DNA of 64,000 nucleotides from Lentzea tibetensis (GTDB taxonomy: Bacteria; Actinomycetota; Actinomycetes; Mycobacteriales; Pseudonocardiaceae). The stretch covers positions 62,001-126,000 of the forward strand of contig NZ_VOBR01000012.1 in NCBI RefSeq assembly GCF_007845675.1, read 5' to 3'. Below are positions 15,042 to 22,455 of this stretch, piece by piece. Each line of letters begins with the position of its first letter. Positions within the stretch are counted from its first letter, which is position 1. The translations under genes were made by a program, and so were the position numbers. The notes below the pieces were generated by a model. The model was given only the letters and a program-made list of their open reading frames with translations. It was not told where the DNA came from and made no database searches.

Positions 15042-16723
15042 GACTTGGCCTCTCCAATCTTGAGGTGGGCGACGGAACGGGCGACGCCCCTGATCGCGAG
15101 GTGGAGCAGGCCACCTGCGGCGGCAGCGGCGAGCACGATGCAGAACAGGGCGGCGGCCTGCGTGGTCTGGCCCTGCGAGTTGAACTGGAAGACCATCACC
15201 GCGACGGTCTCGTTGGTCGGCAACGACAGCAGGATCGGGACCTCGAGGTTGCCCGCGATCTGGATGCCGGTGATGAGCCACGCCGCACCGCAGGCGGGCA
15301 GGATCAGCCTGGTCACGATGCCGAGCGAGGTGCGCAGCTGCGACGCGCCGCTGACCCGTGCGGACTCCTCGAGCTCCTTGCCCACCTGGGCGAGCGCGGC
15401 GTCGACGGTCCTGCTGGCCACCGGGGTCGAGGCGATGATCAGTCCGATGAGGACGATCCACACCGTGCCGAAGAGGCCGCGCAGGAACGGCACGGTGAGG
15501 AACGCCCACACCAGGCCGAGGCCGAGGATGATGCCGTGCGCGGCCCACGGCAGCCACGTCGCGAGCTCCAGCGTCCGGCGCATCCGGATGCTGCCGTGCC
15601 TGCCGACCACGCCGAGCAGCAACGAGATCGCGACCGCGAGCAGTCCGCCGACGAGCGCGAGCACCAGGGTGTTGCCGAGTGCGGGCAGCACCACCGGGTC
15701 GGCGAACAGCGCCTCGTAGTTGGTGAGGCTGAAGTCGTTGACACCGAACAGCGGCTGCAGCGAGCCGAGCACGATCTGCACGACCGGCAGCACGAACGCG
15801 AGCAGCGCGTACCCGGCGACGAAACCGTTGCAGGCCCACGTCCAGCGGCCGATGTCCCACGGCTCGGGCTTGGCGCCCTTGCCGGACACCGTGGTGAACT
15901 GACGCCGGTCGAGCAGCCGCCACTTGATCGCGACCAGCACGACCACCGCCACCACGAACAGCAGCGCGAGCGCGCTCGCCGCGGCGTAGTTCGGCGGGGT
16001 CTCGTTGGTGACGAACGCGTAGATCTGCGTCGACAGCACCTCGAAGCCGCCCGCGCGGCCCACGATCAGCGGGATCTCGAACGCGATCAGCCCGATGATG
16101 AAGTTGATGATGAACACGCCGAGCACCGCGGGGGCCATGACGGGCACGTTGATCCGGGCGAACGTGCCGAGCCTGCTCGCGCCGGAGATCAGCGACGCCT
16201 CCTCGAGCCTGCGGTCCATCGCGAGGAACGGTCCGATGAGGATGAAGTAGCCCAGCGAGCAGACCTTGAGGCTCAGCACGAACCAGGTGCCCCATCCGCC
16301 GCCGACGGACACCAGGTCTCCCGGCAGTCCGATCGAGCCGAGCAGCTGGTTGAGCAACCCGAACTCCGGCGTGCCGAGCAGGTTCCAGCTCAGCGAGAAG
16401 AACAGCGGCGGGGTGGCCAGCACGACCACCATCAGCGGGGTGATCACCTTGCGCAGCGCGGCGTTCGTGCGCGACACGATCCACGCGAACACGACCGCCA
16501 GCCCGGTGGCACCGATGCCGGTCATCACCGCGAGCCACAGCGAGCTGCCCAGCGTCTCGTAGGTGCGCCGGTCGGAGAACGCCTCGGCGAAGCCCGCGAG
16601 CGTCAGCGCTCCCGGCAGACCCGGCGCCGCCGTGCGGAACGCGCCGTAGAGGACCATCGCGAGCGGCAGCACGTACATCATCAGCACGAAGACGATCAGC
16701 GCCGGCTTGGCGAGGCGAGTCAT
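15014..16723 (-). CDS. ABC transporter permease, two fused membrane domains
   Basis: A 569-residue membrane protein with about 12 hydrophobic segments in two halves, each ending in an EAA-type loop (LEEASLISGASRLGTF near 190; LEESARVSGASQLRTS near 470). This is the fused FbpB/ThiP-type permease. It overlaps the dehydroquinase-like gene by ATGA and the ATPase gene by 28 bases, so the importer is co-translated with the catabolic enzymes. Confidence 0.9.
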   Translation of the reverse strand: MTRLAKPALIVFVLMMYVLPLAMVLYGAFRTAAPGLPGALTLAGFAEAFSDRRTYETLGSSLWLAVMTGIGATGLAVVFAWIVSRTNAALRKVITPLMVVVLATPPLFFSLSWNLLGTPEFGLLNQLLGSIGLPGDLVSVGGGWGTWFVLSLKVCSLGYFILIGPFLAMDRRLEEASLISGASRLGTFARINVPVMAPAVLGVFIINFIIGLIAFEIPLIVGRAGGFEVLSTQIYAFVTNETPPNYAAASALALLFVVAVVVLVAIKWRLLDRRQFTTVSGKGAKPEPWDIGRWTWACNGFVAGYALLAFVLPVVQIVLGSLQPLFGVNDFSLTNYEALFADPVVLPALGNTLVLALVGGLLAVAISLLLGVVGRHGSIRMRRTLELATWLPWAAHGIILGLGLVWAFLTVPFLRGLFGTVWIVLIGLIIASTPVASRTVDAALAQVGKELEESARVSGASQLRTSLGIVTRLILPACGAAWLITGIQIAGNLEVPILLSLPTNETVAVMVFQFNSQGQTTQAAALFCIVLAAAAAGGLLHLAIRGVARSVAHLKIGEAKSWRLSPSEA

Positions 16724-17154
16724 GACAACCGCCCGTGCAGTGCGTCGAGCGCGTACCGGTACCCGCGGCCGCCGGCGCCCGCGACGTACACCGCGGCGAT
16801 GCCCGCGAACACGTCCTGCCGGTTGGCGGCGTCGTGCGCGAACAGCTGCGACAGGTGGACGATCGCGATCGGGCGGCCGGTGTCCTCCAACGCGTTCGCC
16901 AGCGAGTAGCCCACCTTGGTGAGCCCGGAGGGGTTCAGGATGATCCCGCCGTCGAGCTCGTCCTGGCGCTGCTGGACGAAGTCGATCAGGTCACCCTCGT
17001 GGTTGGACTGGAAGTGCTCGACGGTGTCGCCGAGCTCCTTCGCCAGCACGTCGAGATCGGCCTGGATCTCGGCGAGGGTCTGGGTGCCGTAGCGCTCGGG
17101 GTCGCGCCTGCCGAGGCGGTTGAGGTTCGGGCCCTGCAGAACGAGGTGGTGCAT
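16720..17154 (-). CDS. Divergent type II 3-dehydroquinate dehydratase-like protein
   Basis: A 144-residue protein starting at a TGATG junction. LQGPNLNRLGRRDPERYGT keeps the catalytic Arg and Tyr (near 16 and 22) of type II dehydroquinases, and SNHEGDLIDFV and IVHLSQ also align. The substrate-binding block that reads GGLTHTS in Mycobacterium reads SGLTKVG here (His to Lys), and the ARExFRR element is lost (AHDAANRQ). It may convert dehydroquinate to dehydroshikimate, feeding protocatechuate, or it may have taken a new aromatic-acid substrate. Confidence 0.72.
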   Translation of the reverse strand: MHHLVLQGPNLNRLGRRDPERYGTQTLAEIQADLDVLAKELGDTVEHFQSNHEGDLIDFVQQRQDELDGGIILNPSGLTKVGYSLANALEDTGRPIAIVHLSQLFAHDAANRQDVFAGIAAVYVAGAGGRGYRYALDALHGRLS

Positions 17155-18284
17155 CAGGCATCCCCTTCCGCGTAGAGCCACTCGACGTGGGAGTAGTCGT
17201 CGGCGGCCCTGGTCGCGAGCACGTGGTCGCGCAACTGTGCGCCGACGCCGCCGAGGTGGCAGAGCTCGCCCATCAGCCGGGTGGTCCGCTGCACCCGGCT
17301 GGTGCGCGGGAACCTGGCCTCCTCGTACTTCTTGAACGCACCGGGAACGTCCACTCCGGACTCGCCGAGCACGTCGCCGAGCGCCACCGCGTCCTCGAGC
17401 GCCTGGCACGCGCCCTGCGCGAGGTACTGGTGCATCGGGTGGGCGGCGTCGCCGAGCAGCGTGATCCGGCCGTGCGCCCAGCCGCCCCTCGGTTCCCGGT
17501 CGCACAACGGCCACTGCCTGCTCAGGTCGAACTCGGCGATCGCGTCGCGGACGTACTCGCATGCGCCGGCGAACCGCTCGAGGAACTCCGCGGCGTCGCC
17601 GGTCCCCTGAGGTTTGAACGAGGCGACGCGGTTGAGCACCTGGCCGCCGCGCACCGGGTACTGCATGTAGTGGATGCCGTCGCCGACGTGGAGGGTCACC
17701 GCGTCCTCGACGCCGTCGGGACGCGGTCCGGGGCCGCGGTACACGACGTACGTGTCGACGACCGGCTGTTCGTCGTCCAGCACGAACCGGCGCACGGTCG
17801 ACCGCAGCCCGTCCGCGCCGACCAGCGCGTCCGCCGTGTAGGTCGAACCGTCGGAGCAGCGCACCGTCGCGTCGTCGCCGGTCTGCTCGACGTGCACGAC
17901 CTCCTTGCCCGCTTCGAGCCGCACGAGGCCGGTCGCCGCGCAGCCGTCGATGAGCGCGGACAGCAGGTCGGCGCGGTGCATGACGGTGTACGGCGCGCCG
18001 TAGCGCTCGACGAAGCCGGCGCCGAAGTCGAGCGAGGTGATCTCCTCGCCGGTGTAGATGTCCTTCATGACGGCGCGGGAGGGGCGCACGGCGGAGGCGT
18101 CGAGGCGGTCGATCACGCCGAGCCTGGTGAGCATGCGCCACGCGTTCGGTCCGACCTGCAGTCCCGCGCCGACCTCCTCGATGACCGGTGCGCGTTCCAG
18201 CACGGTCGCGGAGATGCCTCTGCGCGCCAGTGACAACGCGGTCGCGACACCACCGATGCCGCCGCCCACGACGAGGACGTCCAT
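17154..18284 (-). CDS. FAD-dependent aromatic hydroxylase (3-hydroxybenzoate 6-hydroxylase-like)
   Basis: A 376-residue flavoprotein monooxygenase. GGGIGGVATALSLARRG at residues 7-23 (GxGxxG Rossmann), the DG motif ADALVGADGLRS near 155, and GRITLLGDAAHPMHQYLAQGACQALEDA near 290 (GD motif). It lies between gentisate dioxygenase and the rest of the operon, so hydroxylation of 3-hydroxybenzoate to gentisate is the best guess; salicylate 5-hydroxylation-type chemistry cannot be excluded. It is joined to the neighbouring genes by TGATG overlaps on both sides. Confidence 0.85.
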   Translation of the reverse strand: MDVLVVGGGIGGVATALSLARRGISATVLERAPVIEEVGAGLQVGPNAWRMLTRLGVIDRLDASAVRPSRAVMKDIYTGEEITSLDFGAGFVERYGAPYTVMHRADLLSALIDGCAATGLVRLEAGKEVVHVEQTGDDATVRCSDGSTYTADALVGADGLRSTVRRFVLDDEQPVVDTYVVYRGPGPRPDGVEDAVTLHVGDGIHYMQYPVRGGQVLNRVASFKPQGTGDAAEFLERFAGACEYVRDAIAEFDLSRQWPLCDREPRGGWAHGRITLLGDAAHPMHQYLAQGACQALEDAVALGDVLGESGVDVPGAFKKYEEARFPRTSRVQRTTRLMGELCHLGGVGAQLRDHVLATRAADDYSHVEWLYAEGDA

Positions 18285-18506
18285 CAGCCGAGCTCCTCTC
18301 GGTGGGATCCGACGTACCGCGGGTGCTCGGCGCCGATCAGGTGCTGGCCGACGTATGCCTGCCGCGGTGCGGGCAGGAGGGCCGAAGCCGGGTAGTGGTG
18401 CACCCCCTTGGCGCCGGAGTAGGGGTCGCGCCCGCGGCGGGCGTCGGGGAGGTGCAGGTGCCGCGGTGTGGCGGTGGTGGTCGCCATCAGCCGAGCTCCT
18501 CTCGGT
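18281..18506. repeat. 23-bp direct repeat at two consecutive gene junctions
   Basis: The same 23 bases occur at 18281-18303 and 18484-18506, each spanning the end of one gene, its TGATG junction and the GAGGAG ribosome-binding site for the next. It suggests that the 67-codon gene arose or was inserted by a local duplication that kept translational coupling intact. Confidence 0.9.
18284..18487 (-). CDS. 67-residue hypothetical protein in the gentisate operon
   Basis: An open frame of 67 residues with TGATG junctions at both ends and a GAGGAG site eight bases upstream. It is rich in Pro, His, Arg and Tyr (RGRDPYSG, VHHYPASA, YVGQHLIG) with no recognised domain. Its last five residues, REELG, are identical to those of the gentisate dioxygenase, and the DNA there is a 23-bp direct repeat that also carries the ribosome-binding site of the following gene. 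Confidence 0.6.
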   Translation of the reverse strand: MATTTATPRHLHLPDARRGRDPYSGAKGVHHYPASALLPAPRQAYVGQHLIGAEHPRYVGSHREELG

Positions 18507-19506
18507 ACAGGTGGAAGGGCTCCAGCAGCGGGAGATCGCTCATGGAGAACAGGACGGCGTCGGGCGTCTCGGCGACGTGCTTGTGCCACGTCCACGACGG
18601 CACGACGAAGAAGTCGTTGCGGGACCAGTCGAAGCGCTGTCCGCCGAGGTAGCTGTGGCCCTCGCCCTGCACGACGCAGAAGATCGTGCTCGAGGTGTGC
18701 CGCAGCGGCCGCGTCTCCTCGATCTGCTGGAGGTAGCAGGCCATCGTGGGCAGCACGTGGCCGCCGGTCTGCGGGTTGCTGTACTCGACGCGCTGCCCGT
18801 GGTGCGGATCGGTCTCGGCGGCCTGCACGGCCCGCAGCGCGTGCTCGTACTTGTAGTTCATCAGCGGCGAGTGCGGGGTGGTGATCTCGTCGTTCGCCGG
18901 GCGCAGCCCTGAGCCGTAGCGGCGGATGCTCCAGCCCTCGGGCTTGGTCAGCGGCTGCAGCTGGTTGCCGGGGTAGTCCTCGTAGAACCCGGCGCGCATG
19001 GCCTTGACGAACGGCACGTCCAGCCCGTCGAGCCACACCATCGCCTCGGTGCCCTCGTGCCGGTGGTCGTGCCACGTCCAGCTCGGCGTGAGCACCAGGT
19101 CACCGGGCTCCATGAGCACCGGCTCGCCCTCGACGATCGTGTGGCCGCTGCCCTGCAGCATGAACCGGATGGCGCCGGGCGTGTGGTGGTGCGCGGGCGC
19201 GGTCTCGCCCGGTTCCACGAGCTGGTAGCCGGCCACCATCGTGTGGGTGGTGCCGAAGACCCGGCTCGGGTTGTGGGCGTTGAGCGCGCGGCGGTCGGCG
19301 TCCTCGCCGAGGTCCACCACCTCCGACGCCTCGAGCAGCAGCGGGTGGAGGTCGTTCCACCGCCACAGGTGCGGGACCTCGTCGACCTTCGGCTCGGGGT
19401 CCGTCGTGCCGGGGATCCGCCACAGCGGGGCGACCTTCACTTCTTCCAGGCGCTGGTAGTAGCTGTCCGCCCTCTTCGCCAGATCGTCCGTGTACTGAAG
19501 GTTCAT
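18487..19506 (-). CDS. Gentisate 1,2-dioxygenase
   Basis: A 339-residue bicupin. N-terminal cupin: AHHHTPGAIRFMLQGSG (metal His cluster near 107-110), with WTWHDHRHEG (His near 147) as the second motif; C-terminal cupin: LRHTSSTIFCVVQGEG and WTWHKH. This is the architecture of gentisate/1-hydroxy-2-naphthoate dioxygenases, which open gentisate to maleylpyruvate using Fe(II). It is the first gene of the operon. No ribosome-binding site precedes its ATG, and a promoter-like TTGACA lies about 32 bases upstream, so its mRNA may be leaderless. Confidence 0.9.
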   Translation of the reverse strand: MNLQYTDDLAKRADSYYQRLEEVKVAPLWRIPGTTDPEPKVDEVPHLWRWNDLHPLLLEASEVVDLGEDADRRALNAHNPSRVFGTTHTMVAGYQLVEPGETAPAHHHTPGAIRFMLQGSGHTIVEGEPVLMEPGDLVLTPSWTWHDHRHEGTEAMVWLDGLDVPFVKAMRAGFYEDYPGNQLQPLTKPEGWSIRRYGSGLRPANDEITTPHSPLMNYKYEHALRAVQAAETDPHHGQRVEYSNPQTGGHVLPTMACYLQQIEETRPLRHTSSTIFCVVQGEGHSYLGGQRFDWSRNDFFVVPSWTWHKHVAETPDAVLFSMSDLPLLEPFHLYREELG

Positions 19507-19513
19507 GCGCTGA

Positions 19514-19543
19514 AGGACATCACCACGGACGGTGATGTGTCAA
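19514..19543 (-). promoter_or_regulatory. Promoter with 20-bp palindrome, probable MarR operator
   Basis: On the minus strand TTGACA (19543-19538) is followed directly by CATCACC-6 bases-GGTGATG (19537-19518, perfect 7-bp arms) and a weak -10, TGTCCT (19519-19514). The palindrome fills the -35/-10 spacer, where a MarR dimer would block RNA polymerase. The predicted start falls at or next to the ATG of gentisate dioxygenase. Confidence 0.5.
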
Positions 19544-19643
19544 GCGCCACTTTTCCGATCTTTGCGCAGGTAGAGCCATTGTATGTGCCGTTTGACCGGC
19601 GAACATGTCGGAAACTTAGCGACCAGTTGATCACGGCCCGTCG

Positions 19644-19704
19644 TTGACCGACCTGCACGATCGGGCGTACGTTCGTAATACGGATGTGTGTTCGTATAGC
19701 GAAC
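19644..19704 (+). promoter_or_regulatory. pca promoter with GTTCGTA repeats, probable IclR operator
   Basis: TTGACC (19644-19649) and TACGTT (19668-19673) are spaced by 18 bases. GTTCGTA occurs twice, at 19671 and 19690, and the second copy is part of the inverted repeat GTTCG-TATAG-CGAAC (19690-19704). This resembles sites bound by PcaR/PcaU-type IclR regulators and lies 9 bases before the pcaI start. Confidence 0.5.
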
Positions 19705-19713
19705 GGAGGTCTG

Positions 19714-20514
19714 ATGACCGTCATCACCTCGCTGCCCGACGCCGTCGCCCTGGTCGTCCAGGACGGCGACACGGTCGCCTTCGAGGGCTTCACGCACCTC
19801 ATCCCGTTCGCCGCGGGACACGAGGTGATCCGTCAGGGCAGGCGTGACCTGACGCTGGTGCGGATGACGCCGGACGTCATCTACGACCAGCTGATCGGGG
19901 CGGGCTGCGCGCGCAGGCTGGTGTTCTCGTGGGGCGGAAACCCCGGTGTGGGCTCGTTGCACCGCTTCCGCGACGCGGTCCAGCACGGCTGGCCCGCGCC
20001 GCTGGAGATCGAGGAGAACAGCCACGCGGTGATGGCCAACAGGTACGTCGCGGCCGCGTCGGGTCTGCCGTTCGCGGTCCTGCGCGGGGCCGTGGGCACC
20101 GACCTGCCCGCGCACTCGGACTCGATCAGGCCGATCACGTGCCCGTTCACCGGTGAGGAGCTCACCGCGGTCCCCGCGCTGCGCCTGGACGCCGCCGTCG
20201 TCCACGCGCAGCGCGCGGACCGGGAGGGCAACGTGCAGCTGTGGGGCATCACCGGGGTGCAGAAGGAGGCGGTGCTGTCCGCCACCCGCTCGCTGGTGAC
20301 GGTCGAGGAGATCGTGCCCGTGCTGGAGCCGGTGCCGGGTGCGGTGGTGCTGCCCTCGTGGGTGGTCGACTGCGTGGCGCTGGCGCCGGGTGGCGCGCAT
20401 CCTTCCTACGCGGACGGTTACTCCGTGCGGGACAACGCCTTCTACCAGGAGTGGGACGCGATCAGCAGGGACCGTGCGACGTTCGGGGAGTGGCTGCGTG
20501 AACTACAGCGCTGA
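19714..20514 (+). CDS. pcaI: 3-oxoadipate CoA-transferase subunit A
   Basis: A 266-residue class I CoA-transferase alpha subunit. ATG 19714 has GGAGG upstream. Seen: DGDTVAFEGFTHLIPFAAGHEVIRQG near 17-42 (the glycine-rich N-terminus), VFSWGGNPGVGSLHRF near 71, LRGAVGTDLP near 122 and the CPFTGEELTAVPAL block. It transfers CoA from succinyl-CoA to 3-oxoadipate together with the next gene product (17-base overlap). It is the first gene of the protocatechuate operon. Confidence 0.9.
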   Translation: MTVITSLPDAVALVVQDGDTVAFEGFTHLIPFAAGHEVIRQGRRDLTLVRMTPDVIYDQLIGAGCARRLVFSWGGNPGVGSLHRFRDAVQHGWPAPLEIEENSHAVMANRYVAAASGLPFAVLRGAVGTDLPAHSDSIRPITCPFTGEELTAVPALRLDAAVVHAQRADREGNVQLWGITGVQKEAVLSATRSLVTVEEIVPVLEPVPGAVVLPSWVVDCVALAPGGAHPSYADGYSVRDNAFYQEWDAISRDRATFGEWLRELQR

Positions 20515-21190
20515 CGAGATGATGACCGTCGCCGCCGCACGGGCGCTGCGCGACCGCGCGGTGTGCTTCGTGGGCATCGGGATCCCGAGCACCGCGGCCA
20601 ACCTCGCCCGCCGCACGCACGCGCCCGGCCTGGTGCTGATCTACGAGTCCGGCTGCATCGGGGCGAAGCCGACGTCGCTGCCGCTGTCCATCGGGGACGG
20701 TGAGCTGGCCTCGTCCGCCGACGCCGTGGTGTCCGTCCCCGAGATCTTCAACTACTGGCTGCAGCCCGGCCGCGTCGACGTCGGCTTCCTCAGCGCGGCG
20801 CAGCTGGACCGGCGCGGCAACATCAACACGACGGTGATCGGCCCGTACGCCTCCCCCGAGGTCAGGCTGCCCGGCGCGGGCGGTGCCCCGGAGATCGCCT
20901 CCGGCTGCCGGTCCGTCGTCGTGGTCGTGCGGCAGTCGCTGAAGACCTTCGTGGACGGTCTGGACTTCGTGACCTCCGCGGCCGCGCCGCGGATGGTGAT
21001 CACCGATCTCGGCGTGCTCGAACCCTCGCCGTCCGGCGAGCTGGTGATGACCTCGCTGCACCCCGGTGTCTCCGCCGCCGACGCCCGTGCCGCCACCGGG
21101 TGGGATCTGGCGATGGCCGACGACCTGGGCGTCACCTCGCCGCCCTCCCCGCACGAGCTCGACGTGCTTCGTTCACTGACCCATCGCTGA
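20498..21190 (+). CDS. pcaJ: 3-oxoadipate CoA-transferase subunit B
   Basis: A 230-residue beta subunit starting at GTG 20498. The catalytic glutamate is seen in IYESGCIG (near 49), followed by the GDGELASSADAVVSVPEIFNYWLQPG block and GFLSAAQLDRRGNINTTVIG. It pairs with PcaI in the cytosolic step that makes 3-oxoadipyl-CoA. The thiolase (pcaF) that completes the pathway is not in this operon. Confidence 0.9.
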   Translation: MNYSADEMMTVAAARALRDRAVCFVGIGIPSTAANLARRTHAPGLVLIYESGCIGAKPTSLPLSIGDGELASSADAVVSVPEIFNYWLQPGRVDVGFLSAAQLDRRGNINTTVIGPYASPEVRLPGAGGAPEIASGCRSVVVVVRQSLKTFVDGLDFVTSAAAPRMVITDLGVLEPSPSGELVMTSLHPGVSAADARAATGWDLAMADDLGVTSPPSPHELDVLRSLTHR

Positions 21191-21200
21191 GGAGCCTGCC

Positions 21201-21920
21201 TTGAGGTTGCCCACCTACCGCCGCGACGAGGAGTCGCAGCCGCCGGTGCACTGGCCGGACTACGTCTCGAACCCCGGCCGCGCGCCGAAGCGGCCCCTGG
21301 TGCTGATGCCGCAACGGCTCACCGAGATCACCGGTCCCCTGCTCGGCGCCGAACGCGTCGGGCAGCACGACAACGACCTGACGGTCCAGCACGTCGGTGA
21401 GCCGCAGGGCCAGCGCATCGTCGTCACCGGCCGGGTGCTCGACGGCGACGGCCGCCCGATCCCGGACACGCTGCTGGAGATCTGGCAGGCCAACGCCTCC
21501 GGCCGCTACCACCACAACGGCGACCGGCACCCGGCGCCTCTCGACCCGAACTTCTCCGGCGTCGGCAGGTGCATGACCGATGCGGCGGGCCGGTACACGT
21601 TCACCACGATCCAGCCGGGCGCCTACCCGTGGCGCAACCACCACAACGCGTGGCGGCCAGCGCACATCCACTTCTCGTTGTTCGGCCAGGCCTTCACCCA
21701 GCGGCTGATCACGCAGATGTACTTCCCCGGCGACCCGCTGTTCGGCCAGGACCCGATCTTCAACTCGGTGCGCGACCCCAAGGCGCGCGAGTCGATGATC
21801 GCCTCGTTCGACCTCGACGCGACGGTGCCCGAGTGGGCGCTGGCCTACTCGTGGGACATCGTGTTGCGCGGCAAGAACCCGACGCCGTTGGAGAACGAGG
21901 AGGACGAGGACGATGACTGA
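21201..21920 (+). CDS. pcaH: Protocatechuate 3,4-dioxygenase beta subunit
   Basis: A 239-residue protein with TTG start, GAGGAG six bases upstream. The intradiol dioxygenase beta subunit holds the Fe(III) ligands: Tyr in SGRYHHNGDRH and in GAYPWRN, and two His in WRPAHIHFSLFG. EIWQANASGRY and TQMYFPGDPLF are also typical. It opens protocatechuate to 3-carboxy-cis,cis-muconate and overlaps pcaG by 8 bases. Confidence 0.93.
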   Translation: MRLPTYRRDEESQPPVHWPDYVSNPGRAPKRPLVLMPQRLTEITGPLLGAERVGQHDNDLTVQHVGEPQGQRIVVTGRVLDGDGRPIPDTLLEIWQANASGRYHHNGDRHPAPLDPNFSGVGRCMTDAAGRYTFTTIQPGAYPWRNHHNAWRPAHIHFSLFGQAFTQRLITQMYFPGDPLFGQDPIFNSVRDPKARESMIASFDLDATVPEWALAYSWDIVLRGKNPTPLENEEDEDDD

Positions 21921-22455
21921 GCCCCTGGTCACAACGTCTTCGCAGACCGTCGGCCCGTTCTTCGCGATCGGGCTGCCCTGGGAGGACGGGCCGTTCGTGG
22001 TGCCCGCGGGCACGCCCGGCGCGTTCCACATCGCCGGACGGATGGTCGACGGCACGGGCGAACCGGTGCCGGACGCGTTGATCGAGACCTGGCAGGCCGA
22101 CCCCGACGGGCGCTTCGACCACCCGGACGACCCGCGGGGCGCGGTCTCGTCGGGCTTCCGCGGGTTCGGCCGGTGCGCGACCGACGTGAACGGCCGGTTC
22201 GAGTTCCTCACCCTGAAGCCGGGGGCGCTGCCCGGACAGGCGCCGCACGTCGACGTGTCCGTGTTCTGCCGGGGCATGCTGCGCCGGTTGGTCACCCGGA
22301 TCTACTTCCCGGACTCGGACAACTCGGCGGACCCGGTGCTCGCGCTCGTGGACTCCGAGTTCCGGCACACGCTGATCGCGTCGGTCGCACCGTTCGGCTA
22401 CCGGTTCGACATCTGCCTGCAGGGCCAGGACGAGACCGTGTTCTTCGATGTCTGA
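21913..22455 (+). CDS. pcaG: Protocatechuate 3,4-dioxygenase alpha subunit
   Basis: A 180-residue alpha subunit. SSQTVGPFFAIGLPW at the N-terminus and LIETWQADPDGRF are the usual signatures; the iron ligands of the beta chain are not conserved here (for example APHVDVSVF in place of PAHIHF), as expected for the structural subunit. It overlaps pcaB by 8 bases. Confidence 0.92.
   Translation: MTEPLVTTSSQTVGPFFAIGLPWEDGPFVVPAGTPGAFHIAGRMVDGTGEPVPDALIETWQADPDGRFDHPDDPRGAVSSGFRGFGRCATDVNGRFEFLTLKPGALPGQAPHVDVSVFCRGMLRRLVTRIYFPDSDNSADPVLALVDSEFRHTLIASVAPFGYRFDICLQGQDETVFFDV

Noticed and set aside
13932-16538. An 868-codon reading of the ABC ATPase extended upstream
   Set aside because: The added N-terminus is an out-of-frame reading of the permease; the ATPase starts at ATG 15041 with normal family length.
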